Shown here: positions 1 through 8,075 of the stretch, piece after piece
Position numbering within the stretch: the stretch's first letter is position 1
How the letters are laid out: each line of letters starts with the position of its first letter
NCBI RefSeq assembly: GCF_946477055.1
Contig: NZ_CAMKXG010000081.1
Coordinates: 1-13,228 of the forward strand
Direction of reading: 5' to 3'
Length of the DNA stretch: 13,228 nt
DNA from: Lonsdalea britannica
Lineage (GTDB): Bacteria > Pseudomonadota > Gammaproteobacteria > Enterobacterales > Enterobacteriaceae
The notes under the pieces: model-generated
Told to the model about the DNA's origin: nothing
What the model saw: the letters and a program-made list of their open reading frames with translations, nothing else
Database searches by the model: none
Position numbers and translations under genes: made by a program

Positions 1-464
1 TGGAATCGATCATGCAGGATAATCTACAGCGCTATTAAGTTGGTTCGACCATCAAACGGCGGTGATGCCAACAGCACCACTGAGCGTTTCCTTCCTGATA
101 AAGACTCCCCTTTGGGGATCTGCTGCGATCGCGTGGCGGATATGGTCGGCATTCCGCCCTCGACGATAAACCCTCCTGATACCAATGCCTTCAACCCCAT
201 CCTCAACAGCTACTCTACACGCCCACCTCATTGTCTCAATCAAACACGTCAATTCGGCAACTCAGCATCCACCAGAATTGTTCCGTAGGCTGATTAATGT
301 CTGCTGTCACATCGGCTTTCAGCAAACAACAGAACGTCATCATGTTGTTCTAAACGCAATTCGGTGGACAATCTCGGGCCCACTTCGTTTCCACAAGGAC
401 AGTAACCTTTATAGGGTCCTTCAGCTTATTATTGTCACCGGTTATTCCCCAGACAACCTATGAT
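1..464. other. Left-edge segment without a supportable gene
   Basis: This stretch has mixed base composition and short open frames on both strands (for example plus-strand frames of 82 and 92 codons and minus-strand frames of 60 and 66 codons). None has a good ribosome binding site, a recognisable motif, or continuity with the next frame. The frames overlap one another and stop codons interrupt every attempt to extend them. It could be the decayed end of an older gene, since its composition is closer to coding DNA than the AT-rich stretch that follows, but I cannot identify a family. Confidence 0.4.
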
Positions 465-1844
465 ATTCCCGCGGCCAGACATTCGCTGAAACCGATCTCC
501 ATTAAACATTCAGAAATAACAATCGCATCAAAAATAATAATCTTGATAACGCTAAGTATTTCGATGAAATTGTGAACTGTTTCGATTTCTTATTTTTATC
601 AACGCCGATGGATCATTATTTAATGAACTGTGGGAAAGGCCCCTTTCCTCTATGTATATCTTGTTTATGGAAATAAATGAAACGCATGGTCTGAGTAATA
701 TAATCGAGGCGTGAAACTATCTTGGGGTTAATAATGATGATTGGATGTAGTGATTGAATTTATTTTAAGCGTCTCAACAATTTATTTACCCGGGTCAAAT
801 TTGGTTATCTCTGAATAACTAATCGTGACATTAATAGATATTGTTAGGTGTTTCTCTGTGAGCTATGTTTTTACGAAAACCTTAACGCTAGCCTTTCAGC
901 AAGTTCCTCATTTATTGGGAATGTGATTTAAGCGAATGAGAGATGTGGCTGGTTTATTTTTATTTTCATTTCACAGAGTTAAGTCTAAATGGCTTTGGTT
1001 AAGCCATTGTCAGCGGCCATAGAACAACGGGAAATATCTTTGTGGTACGCAATAAGTTATCTATTCAAATAGATACCCAATAAGAAACCATCATTGGCAA
1101 ATGTAATAATGTAATCTTGATGTATCGAAAAAACAAAATATAAAAATTGCTTTGTGATTTAACTTAGTTAAAATCCATCTAAACACACATATTTATGTTT
1201 TCTTGATGATGACTTGAGATATATCTTATTTTTCAATAAATGTGGTTGCCTATATCCTGAAAACGAAGAGTATTTATATTTTATGACAGTTCATTGTCGC
1301 GTAGGGTATTGAAAAATCTGCGCATATTGAATTAATGATAATTATCAGTCCAGTCAGGGAGATTAATTTTTCTAATGATGAATGTCCTATAAGGATATTT
1401 GGATGTGTTTTATTGAATACCAAAGTAAAGCCATCGAATATTTATAAAAATAAAATTGTGCATAAAGCCACATTCTATTAGTCCTCGCGCGATAAATAGA
1501 TGGTGGATATCACTTGTTTGCAATCTGGTGAAAGAAATAAGAATAAACGCTCAGTCCCGCCATTTTATTCAATAGGACTGACTCAACATTTATTTTCTGG
1601 CAGTACCCGATGTTCTTCGGCTTTATCCCAGAGTCAGGAGTTCGTTTGGGGGGGATGGAACCCATATCGTCACGTCAGTGAGGATATCCAATGACGCAAT
1701 CCCTTGAGTGCTCGCACTCCCTGGGAATAAACGCCGCGAGCGGATTCACGGCGAGTCTGGATCAATCACTCACTGGCATCAGGAATACGGCTGCTTTTGG
1801 CGAATCAGTACTGAACTCGCTATCACCAAGAGAGGATTGTAAAC
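465..1844. other. Long AT-rich non-coding region upstream of otsBA
   Basis: About 1.4 kb without a credible gene. The core, roughly 480-1500, is strongly AT-rich: the 60 bases at 1141-1200 contain only 13 G or C, against 39 of 60 at 4381-4440 inside the enzyme cluster. No open frame of 60 codons or more starts between 464 and 1500, and the 64-codon frame at 1500-1694 has no ribosome binding site or motif. Small hairpins are visible: GGAAAGG/CCTTTCC at 633-648 and GAGTG/CACTC around 1706-1719. Neither has a downstream U-tract. The region probably contains the promoter for otsBA and is the kind of DNA that H-NS-type proteins bind, but that is inference from composition only. Confidence 0.5.
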
Positions 1845-2642
1845 GTGACTCCAGAAGAACATGAAGACATGCATCAGCCTGACGCTTTACCGGCATTCAG
1901 GCTCAGTGACTCAGCATTTTTTTTCGATATCGACGGTACGCTCGCGGAGATTTGCGCCCGCCCCGAGGAGGCCGTCATCCCTCAGGGGCGTCTGTCTCTT
2001 CTCCACGCTCTGCTTCGCGCCTGTGATGGCGCCGTGGGAATTATCTCAGGACGATGTTTAGCAGATATCGATGGGTTGTTAGTGCCGTTACTGCTGCCCG
2101 CGGCGGGCATTCACGGAGGGGAACGTCGTCGAGCGGATGGGACGATTCATCGCTGTGAGGCCCATCTGCCTGCGGAGCTTAATCTGCGACTAAAATATTG
2201 GGTAGAGCAGCACCCCGGCGCTTTTCTCGAAGCGAAAGGGGATACTGCCGTGGCCCTGCACTATCGCCAGTGTCCGGAGTGTGAACCTGAAGCGGTACGG
2301 CTCGCCTCGGCGCTGAGTGAGGATTACCCCCAGTGGGCGGCCCAGCCGGGGAAATGCGTTATCGAAATCAAGCCAGTGAGCGTGAATAAAGGGGCCGCTT
2401 TGCGCGCCTTTATGACGGAAGCTCCTTTTCAAGGCCGTTTGCCCGTTTTCGTCGGCGACGATCTCACCGATGAGCAGGGGTTTGACGCGGCGCAGGCGCT
2501 GGGCGGCATGGGGATTAAAATCGGCGCTGGCCTTACCTGCGCAGGGCATCGGCTACCGAGTGTCGATGCCGTCGGGGAGTGGTTATCAGGGTTGACCACG
2601 CTCGCAGACCCGCCACGTGCGGATAAGGCGGTGTCGCGATGA
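1845..2642 (+). CDS. otsB: Trehalose-6-phosphate phosphatase OtsB
   Basis: OtsB removes phosphate from trehalose 6-phosphate in the cytoplasm and so completes trehalose synthesis. The 265-residue product is close in length to E. coli OtsB (266) and carries all HAD phosphatase motifs: DIDGT at residues 28-32 with nucleophile D28 and acid/base D30, ISGR at 67-70, the lysine of NKG at 182, and GDDLTD at 204-209. The family stretches GGERR, EAKG and ALHYRQ, and the PGKCVIEIKP segment near 168-177, are also present. The GTG start at 1845 is preferred because AGAGGA lies 8 bases before it; the in-frame ATG nine codons in has no comparable site. It overlaps otsA by four bases (ATGA), so the two are translationally coupled. 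In E. coli otsBA is sigma-S dependent; I could not pick out a reliable promoter here. Confidence 0.96.
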   Translation: MTPEEHEDMHQPDALPAFRLSDSAFFFDIDGTLAEICARPEEAVIPQGRLSLLHALLRACDGAVGIISGRCLADIDGLLVPLLLPAAGIHGGERRRADGTIHRCEAHLPAELNLRLKYWVEQHPGAFLEAKGDTAVALHYRQCPECEPEAVRLASALSEDYPQWAAQPGKCVIEIKPVSVNKGAALRAFMTEAPFQGRLPVFVGDDLTDEQGFDAAQALGGMGIKIGAGLTCAGHRLPSVDAVGEWLSGLTTLADPPRADKAVSR

Positions 2643-4018
2643 ACCGGCTTGTAGTGGTATCGAACCGCGTGCCTCCGGCGCTGGATGACTGTCCGGCGGG
2701 AGGGTTAGCCAGCGGTATGATGGCTGCGCTGGAGCTGAGCGGCGGCGTCTGGTTCGGATGGAATGGCGAGGTGGAAGCATGTCCGACTCGCGTCGAACAA
2801 CGGACGGTCAATAACGTCACCTTTGCGACGACCGCGCTGACTGCGGAAGAGTATCAGCAATATTACTGCGGCTTCTCCAACGGCACATTGTGGCCAACGT
2901 TCCATTACCGCGTCGATCTGGCGCGCTACGACAACGAAGAGTATCAGGGGTATCTGCGCGTTAATCGCCGGCTGGCGCAGATGTTGAAACCGCTGCTTCG
3001 CCCAGACGATATGATCTGGGTACAGGATTACCATCTCCTGCCTTTCGCTCAAGCCTGTCGGGCGATAGGGATCCCAAACCGTATCGGTTTCTTTCTGCAT
3101 ATCCCTTTCCCGTCCAGCGTCATCGCCATGACGATACCGCCGCACCGTGAGCTGTTCTCCAGTATGACGGATTACGACCTGCTGGGATTTCAGACCGAAG
3201 AAGATCATCAGGCTTTTCGGGATTACGCCAGCCGCATGGGAATGAGCGACGATATCGTCAAAAGCGGCGTTTACCCCATCAGCGTCGCGATCGAACCGCT
3301 TCGCCAACTGGCGCAGGACAACTCCCCCGACCTTCACCTGCTCGATCAGGTTTCCCGGCATCTGGGACGCAAAGCGATCTTCAGCGTTGACCGGCTGGAC
3401 TACTCCAAAGGCTTACCCGAGCGCTTCAGCGCTTACGAAATGCTGCTGAAACATTATCCCGAGCATCGGCGGCGGGTTCAGTTTGTCCAGTTCGCACCAA
3501 CCACCCGGGATGACATCTCCAGCTACCGGCAGATACGCGAGCAGCTGGATGCGCTGGCCGGGCGTATCAACGGCGGCTATTCCGAGCTGGACTGGCTGGC
3601 TCTCAATTACATCAACAAGAACTGCGATCGGCGGCGACTGATGGGGCTATACCGTCAGGCGCACGTCGCCTGCGTCACGCCGCTGCGAGACGGGATGAAT
3701 CTGGTGGCGAAAGAGTATGTGGCGGTGCAGGAGGAAGCGGACCCCGGCGTGCTGGTGCTGTCTTGTTTCGCCGGTGCGGCGCGGGAATTGGATGCCGCGC
3801 TGATCGTCAATCCCTATGACCCGCGCGAAGTCGCCGCCGCGCTGGATCGCGCCTTAATGATGCCCCTCGAAGAACGCGTAGAGCGCCACCAGAGCATGCT
3901 GAACATTTTACGGCATGCCTCCATCGACGTGTGGCTACGGCGTTTCGTGGACGACCTGTCGCGGCAACGCCCGGCAGGCGATGCGGGATGCGTCCCCTGT
4001 GTGTGTTTGAGAGCCTGA
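2639..4018 (+). CDS. otsA: Trehalose-6-phosphate synthase OtsA (GT20)
   Basis: OtsA transfers glucose from UDP-glucose to glucose 6-phosphate, giving trehalose 6-phosphate in the cytoplasm, the substrate of OtsB. The 459-residue product has the GT20 signature residues in order: SNR with R10, the glycine-rich GGLASG loop at 21-26, WFGW at 38-41, QDYHLLPF with D130, HIPFP with H154, the [13 protein letters not shown] block with R252 and K257, and [11 protein letters not shown] with D351 and E359. The active site therefore looks intact. Compared with my memory of the E. coli protein it is shorter around residues 200-215 and ends in an unusual tail with three closely spaced cysteines (C451, C454, C456). 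Its start overlaps the end of otsB. A 205-base gap with no gene separates it from the oxidoreductase downstream, so co-transcription is possible but not shown. Confidence 0.96.
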   Translation: MNRLVVVSNRVPPALDDCPAGGLASGMMAALELSGGVWFGWNGEVEACPTRVEQRTVNNVTFATTALTAEEYQQYYCGFSNGTLWPTFHYRVDLARYDNEEYQGYLRVNRRLAQMLKPLLRPDDMIWVQDYHLLPFAQACRAIGIPNRIGFFLHIPFPSSVIAMTIPPHRELFSSMTDYDLLGFQTEEDHQAFRDYASRMGMSDDIVKSGVYPISVAIEPLRQLAQDNSPDLHLLDQVSRHLGRKAIFSVDRLDYSKGLPERFSAYEMLLKHYPEHRRRVQFVQFAPTTRDDISSYRQIREQLDALAGRINGGYSELDWLALNYINKNCDRRRLMGLYRQAHVACVTPLRDGMNLVAKEYVAVQEEADPGVLVLSCFAGAARELDAALIVNPYDPREVAAALDRALMMPLEERVERHQSMLNILRHASIDVWLRRFVDDLSRQRPAGDAGCVPCVCLRA

Positions 4019-4223
4019 GCACGCTGACAGGGTTGCGTTTCACAGAAGACAAAGCAGATGGACGAAGTCGCCATCACTTCAGGTTGGAGGCGCCGCGCGA
4101 GTGATTTTTAGCGGCGTATGTAGCAAAGGAATGCGTTGTCGACGGTCGGCAATGCCAGCGACCCCAGGCCCGGGTGGCCCGACGTGTTGATGAAATTTTG
4201 AATGAAGTAAGGAGCAATGAACC

Positions 4224-5699
4224 ATGACAATGATTAAGCACATCAGCGCTTATCAAGGACGTTTCGACAAATTTGATGCCGTCATTGTGGGCTCTGGCCC
4301 CTCCGGCGCGACGGTGGCACGTACGCTGGCGGAGCAGGGCAAGGACGTCCTGATTCTGGAGCTGGGCGGGCTGGCGTCGCCGGGCGAAGTGCTGGGGGCG
4401 CATCAATCCATCTACAGTCGGGCCATCACCGCAACCGGTCTGCAGGACGGCAACCCGTGGACCGCCTGCTGCGTCGGCGGCGGTATGCAGTTCTATTCCG
4501 CCATCACCTTTCGCTACCGCGACGTAGACATGCGGATCAGCCGCTACCTGCATTCGGATATGGAGATGGACTGGCCCATCACCCTGCAAGATCTGGAAGA
4601 ACATTACAGCTATATCGAATCGTTGCTGGGCATGCAGGATGTCAGCAGCTATCCGTTTAGCGCCCGCGGCAAGAAGATCGCCCATGCAATGGCTTCGCTC
4701 GGTTACCGCCCGCGAAATATGCCGCTCGCCATCGTGCCAGCGGGGTGCGACAACGGGTGCCACTTCTGTTCGGCCTGCGATAGCCGCTCTTGTACGACGG
4801 GCGCCAAGGCATCGATTCTGAACCGTTCGGTGATCGACGACACCGCGCTGCCGGGTTCCATCACCGTACTGTTTGGCTGCATGGTGAATAGCATCCGGCT
4901 TTCGAACGAAGGGCATGCTCAATCGGCGGAGTGCTATATCCCGTTCTCTTCCGAGCATCTCAGCATCCCCGTTGAAAAGATCATCTGTTGCGGCAACGCG
5001 ATCCAAACCAGCGCGCTGCTGCTGCGTTCGACTTCCGTGTTAGCGCCGCGCGGCATCGGCAACGAGCACGATCTGGTGGGGCGCGGACTCTCCTTCAAGA
5101 TCACCGGTTACACGACGGGTTCCAACCCAGCCTGGATGAAGGAAGATGGGCTGTGCGCCCCGCATCAAGGTGCGCCCGCGTCCGTCTACACCGATGATTT
5201 TTATCAGAACTCCGACGTGCCCACCGGGATTGGCGGCCTGCTGTACGAGGTCGCTTCCCCGGAACCGCTTCGCAATATTGGCCGCATCCGTCTGCACTAT
5301 CTCGCGGGCGAAGAGGCGTGGTCACATAATCGCATCACCCTGGATGAGCATCAGGATGAATTCGGCAACCCGCTGATCAAGTTCAATTACAAAAACTCCG
5401 ACAGCGACTTGGCGCGCATCGGCTTTATGGCGGCCCGGGCGGAGGAAATTCTGAGGGAAGCCGGCGCGAAGACGATCGAGCGGGAACCGTCCGTGCATAA
5501 CAAGGGCGGCTCGCATCTGCATGGCACGGCGCGGGCAGGAACGGATGCCACGCGGTCGGTCGTCGATGTCTCGGGCCGTGTTCACGGCTACGACAACATT
5601 TACGTCATGGACGCCTCCGTCATGACCTTTGCCGGCAACTCGAACCCGACGCACACCATTATGGCCAACGCGCGACGCATGGCCGTGGCAATGCGCTGA
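4224..5699 (+). CDS. GMC-family FAD-dependent alcohol oxidoreductase
   Basis: The 491-residue product belongs to the glucose-methanol-choline oxidoreductases, which oxidise alcohols, often of sugars, to aldehydes or ketones using FAD. The N-terminal Rossmann motif GSGPSG lies at 23-28, followed by an acidic strand end (LILELGG). The C-terminal GMC block contains SHLHGT with H431 and H433, DGRVHG-like spacing, and the NPTHTIMA segment with N474 and H477, the usual catalytic His/Asn-His region. Residues 175-190 hold five cysteines spaced CX3CX2CX2CX4C just before GAK; cysteine-rich inserts at this place occur in some GMC enzymes and in FAD glucose dehydrogenases that carry an iron-sulfur cluster. 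No signal peptide is visible, so a cytoplasmic enzyme is likely. The start is supported by AAGGAG at 4209-4214. It heads the downstream enzyme run, 25 bases before the aminotransferase. The substrate is unknown; a sugar primary alcohol is the best guess. Confidence 0.92.
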   Translation: MTMIKHISAYQGRFDKFDAVIVGSGPSGATVARTLAEQGKDVLILELGGLASPGEVLGAHQSIYSRAITATGLQDGNPWTACCVGGGMQFYSAITFRYRDVDMRISRYLHSDMEMDWPITLQDLEEHYSYIESLLGMQDVSSYPFSARGKKIAHAMASLGYRPRNMPLAIVPAGCDNGCHFCSACDSRSCTTGAKASILNRSVIDDTALPGSITVLFGCMVNSIRLSNEGHAQSAECYIPFSSEHLSIPVEKIICCGNAIQTSALLLRSTSVLAPRGIGNEHDLVGRGLSFKITGYTTGSNPAWMKEDGLCAPHQGAPASVYTDDFYQNSDVPTGIGGLLYEVASPEPLRNIGRIRLHYLAGEEAWSHNRITLDEHQDEFGNPLIKFNYKNSDSDLARIGFMAARAEEILREAGAKTIEREPSVHNKGGSHLHGTARAGTDATRSVVDVSGRVHGYDNIYVMDASVMTFAGNSNPTHTIMANARRMAVAMR

Positions 5700-5724
5700 A
5701 CCTCACTCAGGAGCGATAAAGACG

Positions 5725-7035
5725 ATGGATAATAATCAGCAGCAGTTACGACGGGCGATCGCGTCCACCGCCGCCCGCGAGTACGACATTTCCGCTCGCC
5801 CGCCGTTCGTGGTGCAAAGCGCCAAGGGCGCTTGGCTCAAAGACTGCGACGGTCGAACGATTCTGGACATGACCTCTTCCAACGGCACCGTGCTATTCGG
5901 TCATCGGCGCAAAGAGATCGATCAGGCGGTGGTCGATCAGATCCAGTCGCGCGGCATCATTTTCCCAACCACGCTGTCTCCGCAGCGAATCGAGCTGGCC
6001 GAACAGCTGGTGGAACGCTACCAACACGTTGAAAAAGCGGTCTTTTTCCGCACCGGATCGGACGGCACTTCAGCGGCGATCAGAATGGCCCGCGCTTATA
6101 CCGGACGGCGGATCGTACTGTCCAGCGGTTACCACGGCTGGCACGACTGGCATCGCCAGTTCGGGCAGCTTTGCTACGACCCGGAAACGGATGTCTTCCA
6201 CTTCGGCTACAACCTGGAGGCGCTCTCTACGGCGTTGGATGTGGCGCGAGATCGCATCGCCGCCGTCATTGTCACGCCCGAGTTGGGCTGGTTCCCCGAA
6301 AGCCACTTCAAGGAGATGGGACGCTTGTGCCGCGCCGCCGGGGTTCCCTTCATCCTCGACGAGGTGATGTCCGGGCTGCGTTACGGCGCACACGGCGTTC
6401 ACGGGGATGGCGGCGTGGATGCCGATTTGATGATTGTGAGTAAAGGCCTCGCCAACGGCTTTGCGCTCTCGACCGTCGCCGGGAAAGCCGATCTGATCAA
6501 CGCCTATGACGCCGCTGGCTTGGCGGGCACCTACAACAAAGAGGTGACCTCTATGGCCGCCGCGCTGGTGGCGCTGCGGATCTTCAAAGAGGAACGGCCG
6601 CACGATGCCGCGCTGAATATCGGCGCTGAACTGATGAAAAGGCTTCAGCGGGCGGCGGATGAGGTCGGTGTCCCCCTATGGGTAACTGGCCCGCCGCTGA
6701 TGTTCAAAACGGTTTTCGCCAATGCTGAGGTGGCCGATGCGGTCACGGCGGAGTGCTTCGCGCACGGTCTGTTTTTAGAGTGCAACGGCACGCACATGAT
6801 CAACTTTGCCTTTGGTCAGTCGGAATTGGAGCACGCGGTCTCTATTTTCAAAGCGTCGCTTGAGGCCGTCAAAGCGTCTGGCAATGACATGGGCGGCGAC
6901 ATGGGCGCGATCGACGACACGCGGCGAAAGGCGTACGCGCGCTCTGCGTTCGGCGTGGCCTTTGAAGTGAACCTGGAATCGGACGTCGTTCACGCCTTGA
7001 ATTTTCGCCGAGGGTCCTATGAAGCCAGAAGCTAA
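5725..7035 (+). CDS. Class III PLP-dependent aminotransferase, GSA/sugar aminotransferase-like
   Basis: The 436-residue product is a fold-type I, class III aminotransferase. Visible landmarks are the cofactor phosphate-binding stretch TGSDGTSAAIR (from 110), the YHGWHDW segment (136-142), the PLP-pyridine aspartate in LDEVMSG (D212) and the Schiff-base lysine in SKGLANG (K240). It resembles glutamate-1-semialdehyde aminomutase relatives, but the wording around the lysine and the neighbourhood argue against a role in haem synthesis. With the GMC oxidase just upstream it could convert a newly formed aldehyde to a primary amine, as Neo18-type aminotransferases do after Neo11-type dehydrogenases. 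The protein continues about 50 residues past the usual end of the fold (from about 386), including a glycine- and methionine-rich linker. The ATG at 5725 was chosen over an in-frame upstream start at 5629 because AGGAG precedes it at 5709-5713 and the earlier codons lie inside the oxidoreductase gene. Confidence 0.92.
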   Translation: MDNNQQQLRRAIASTAAREYDISARPPFVVQSAKGAWLKDCDGRTILDMTSSNGTVLFGHRRKEIDQAVVDQIQSRGIIFPTTLSPQRIELAEQLVERYQHVEKAVFFRTGSDGTSAAIRMARAYTGRRIVLSSGYHGWHDWHRQFGQLCYDPETDVFHFGYNLEALSTALDVARDRIAAVIVTPELGWFPESHFKEMGRLCRAAGVPFILDEVMSGLRYGAHGVHGDGGVDADLMIVSKGLANGFALSTVAGKADLINAYDAAGLAGTYNKEVTSMAAALVALRIFKEERPHDAALNIGAELMKRLQRAADEVGVPLWVTGPPLMFKTVFANAEVADAVTAECFAHGLFLECNGTHMINFAFGQSELEHAVSIFKASLEAVKASGNDMGGDMGAIDDTRRKAYARSAFGVAFEVNLESDVVHALNFRRGSYEARS

Positions 7036-7945
7036 CGTCAAAGCGCCTGTGTTGCTGGGTGGCGAAAATCGATCGGGGACGACGCTGCAAAGCATTATTT
7101 TGGATGCCCATCCCGATCTGGTCGTCGCGCCTGAAATTGATTTTCTGGAGCCGCTCGATCTGGGGCCGCACATCCTTGAGGCGGCGCGGTTGCTCTCGGC
7201 CAACGATCCCCGGGTGCTTGGCCCGGGAACAGATACGGAAGATCCGTTCTGGTTTGATGGCGCGCACTTCGTTAAGCAATGCCAGCGCTCCGGCGTGCCG
7301 AATGACGATCTGATCGCACTGGTCGAAGCCGCGATGGCTGAGCGCAAAAGCGATCTCAGCCGCTTCGTTGATCGCTGCTTTCTCATTGAGAAGATCGGCG
7401 CCTATCGGCTCAAGAAATACGGCGGCCTGTTCTGGGGCCAAAAGCTGCAGCGCAAAATCGCCCGTATCGATGATTTTGCGCGGATTTGGCCCGAAGCGCG
7501 GTTTATCCATATCGTCCGTGACGGGCGCGATCTCTTCGCTTCCCACCTCAAATCCGTCCCCAGATGGGGATACAAAACCCCTTCGGAAATGGCGCGTAGC
7601 TGGGTGGAAGTGGTCTCTCGTCCGGTGACCGTGGCGCCGCCGGGGCGCTATCTGGAAATTCGCTATGAAGATCTGGTGATGTCCCCTGCGAAGGTGATCA
7701 AACGGATGACCGATTTTATCGGCGTCGAGTGGAGCGATCAGGTACTGGCTCACCACGAGGTTTCGCATGTGTTGTTCGAGAATCCCTGGGATCACCCCGC
7801 CGCGGACGCCGCCGCTAAAGCGATTACCACTTCCCCGGTCGGTCGCTACAAGCGCGATTTGTCAGCACGTCAGATCGCCGAGTTCGAGGCGGTCGCGGGG
7901 CCTCAGCTTGAACGGCTGGGTTATTCGCTGTCGGACGGTCTCTAA
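7019..7945 (+). CDS. PAPS-dependent sulfotransferase
   Basis: The 308-residue product is a P-loop sulfotransferase that would move a sulfuryl group from PAPS to a hydroxyl or amine of a small molecule in the cytoplasm. The 5'-phosphosulfate loop GGENRSGTTLQ lies at residues 14-24, followed by the typical LDAHP. The 3'-phosphate-binding motif IVRDGRDLFASH lies near 165-176, with R167 and S175, after the usual beta strand. RYEDLV (215-220) and the C-terminal pattern VGRYKRDLS...LERLGY are also family features. The gene starts 17 bases inside the aminotransferase gene, with GAGG shortly before its ATG, so the two are tightly coupled. The best fit is the broad bacterial Sulfotransfer_3-like group; I cannot tell whether it is close to the trehalose sulfotransferase Stf0 of mycobacteria. 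It implies that the cluster product carries a sulfate ester or sulfamate. Confidence 0.9.
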   Translation: MKPEANVKAPVLLGGENRSGTTLQSIILDAHPDLVVAPEIDFLEPLDLGPHILEAARLLSANDPRVLGPGTDTEDPFWFDGAHFVKQCQRSGVPNDDLIALVEAAMAERKSDLSRFVDRCFLIEKIGAYRLKKYGGLFWGQKLQRKIARIDDFARIWPEARFIHIVRDGRDLFASHLKSVPRWGYKTPSEMARSWVEVVSRPVTVAPPGRYLEIRYEDLVMSPAKVIKRMTDFIGVEWSDQVLAHHEVSHVLFENPWDHPAADAAAKAITTSPVGRYKRDLSARQIAEFEAVAGPQLERLGYSLSDGL

Positions 7946-8046
7946 TGAACGGCGCTCAACACGCCCTGACGCCAGAGCGGCTCGGCGACGGGCGGTCGTC
8001 ATTTCATACCTCGGGGACGGCGCGCGCCGTACTCAGGGCGTTCTGA
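7945..8046 (+). CDS. Possible 33-residue small ORF coupled to the sulfotransferase gene
   Basis: An open frame of 33 codons begins with an ATG that shares one base with the sulfotransferase stop (TAATG arrangement) and ends at a TGA at 8044-8046. It fills most of the 130-base gap before the GT4 gene. Third codon positions are mostly G or C, like the genes upstream. The peptide starts MNGAQHALTPERL and ends VLRAF; it has no cysteine, no leader-like hydrophobic stretch and no motif that I know. Termination-reinitiation would be needed for translation, since no separate ribosome binding site is evident. It could equally be chance: GC-rich DNA often leaves short frames open, and a GC-rich 14-base palindrome (8017-8030) sits inside it. 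Confidence 0.2.
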   Translation: MNGAQHALTPERLGDGRSSFHTSGTARAVLRAF

Positions 8047-8075
8047 ATTAATTCAATTAAACGTAGGAAGGACAC

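Noticed and set aside
40..463. Overlapping short plus-strand frames, considered as a transposase remnant
   Set aside because: No conserved transposase motif, terminal inverted repeats or target duplication could be found.
1413..1448. Sigma-70-like promoter (TTGAAT with TATAAA-like boxes)
   Set aside because: Such matches are expected by chance in DNA this rich in A and T, the spacing is poor and it is 400 bases from the first gene.
1500..1694. 64-codon plus-strand frame before otsB
   Set aside because: It has no ribosome binding site, no motif and low-complexity composition; the start falls at the edge of the AT-rich zone.
1797..1826. Promoter directly before otsB (TTGGCG, 18 bases, TATCAC)
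   Set aside because: The transcript would begin inside the ribosome binding site of otsB, leaving almost no leader.
2705..3361. 218-codon open frame on the minus strand
   Set aside because: It is a shadow of otsA, which is certain.
4091..4116. Terminator between otsA and the oxidoreductase (CGCCGC...GCGGCG)
   Set aside because: The stem has only six pairs with a 14-base loop, and the T run is inside the loop and not after the stem.
4074..5006. 310-codon open frame on the minus strand
   Set aside because: It is antisense to the GMC oxidoreductase start, without a domain or ribosome binding site that I can support.
5725..7035. Glutamate-1-semialdehyde aminomutase (hemL)
   Set aside because: The fold matches, but the sequence around the lysine (SKGLANG) and the cofactor loop differ from HemL, and the neighbours are not haem genes.
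6869..7795. 308-codon open frame on the minus strand
   Set aside because: It is antisense to the sulfotransferase gene and the aminotransferase end, both of which have clear motifs.
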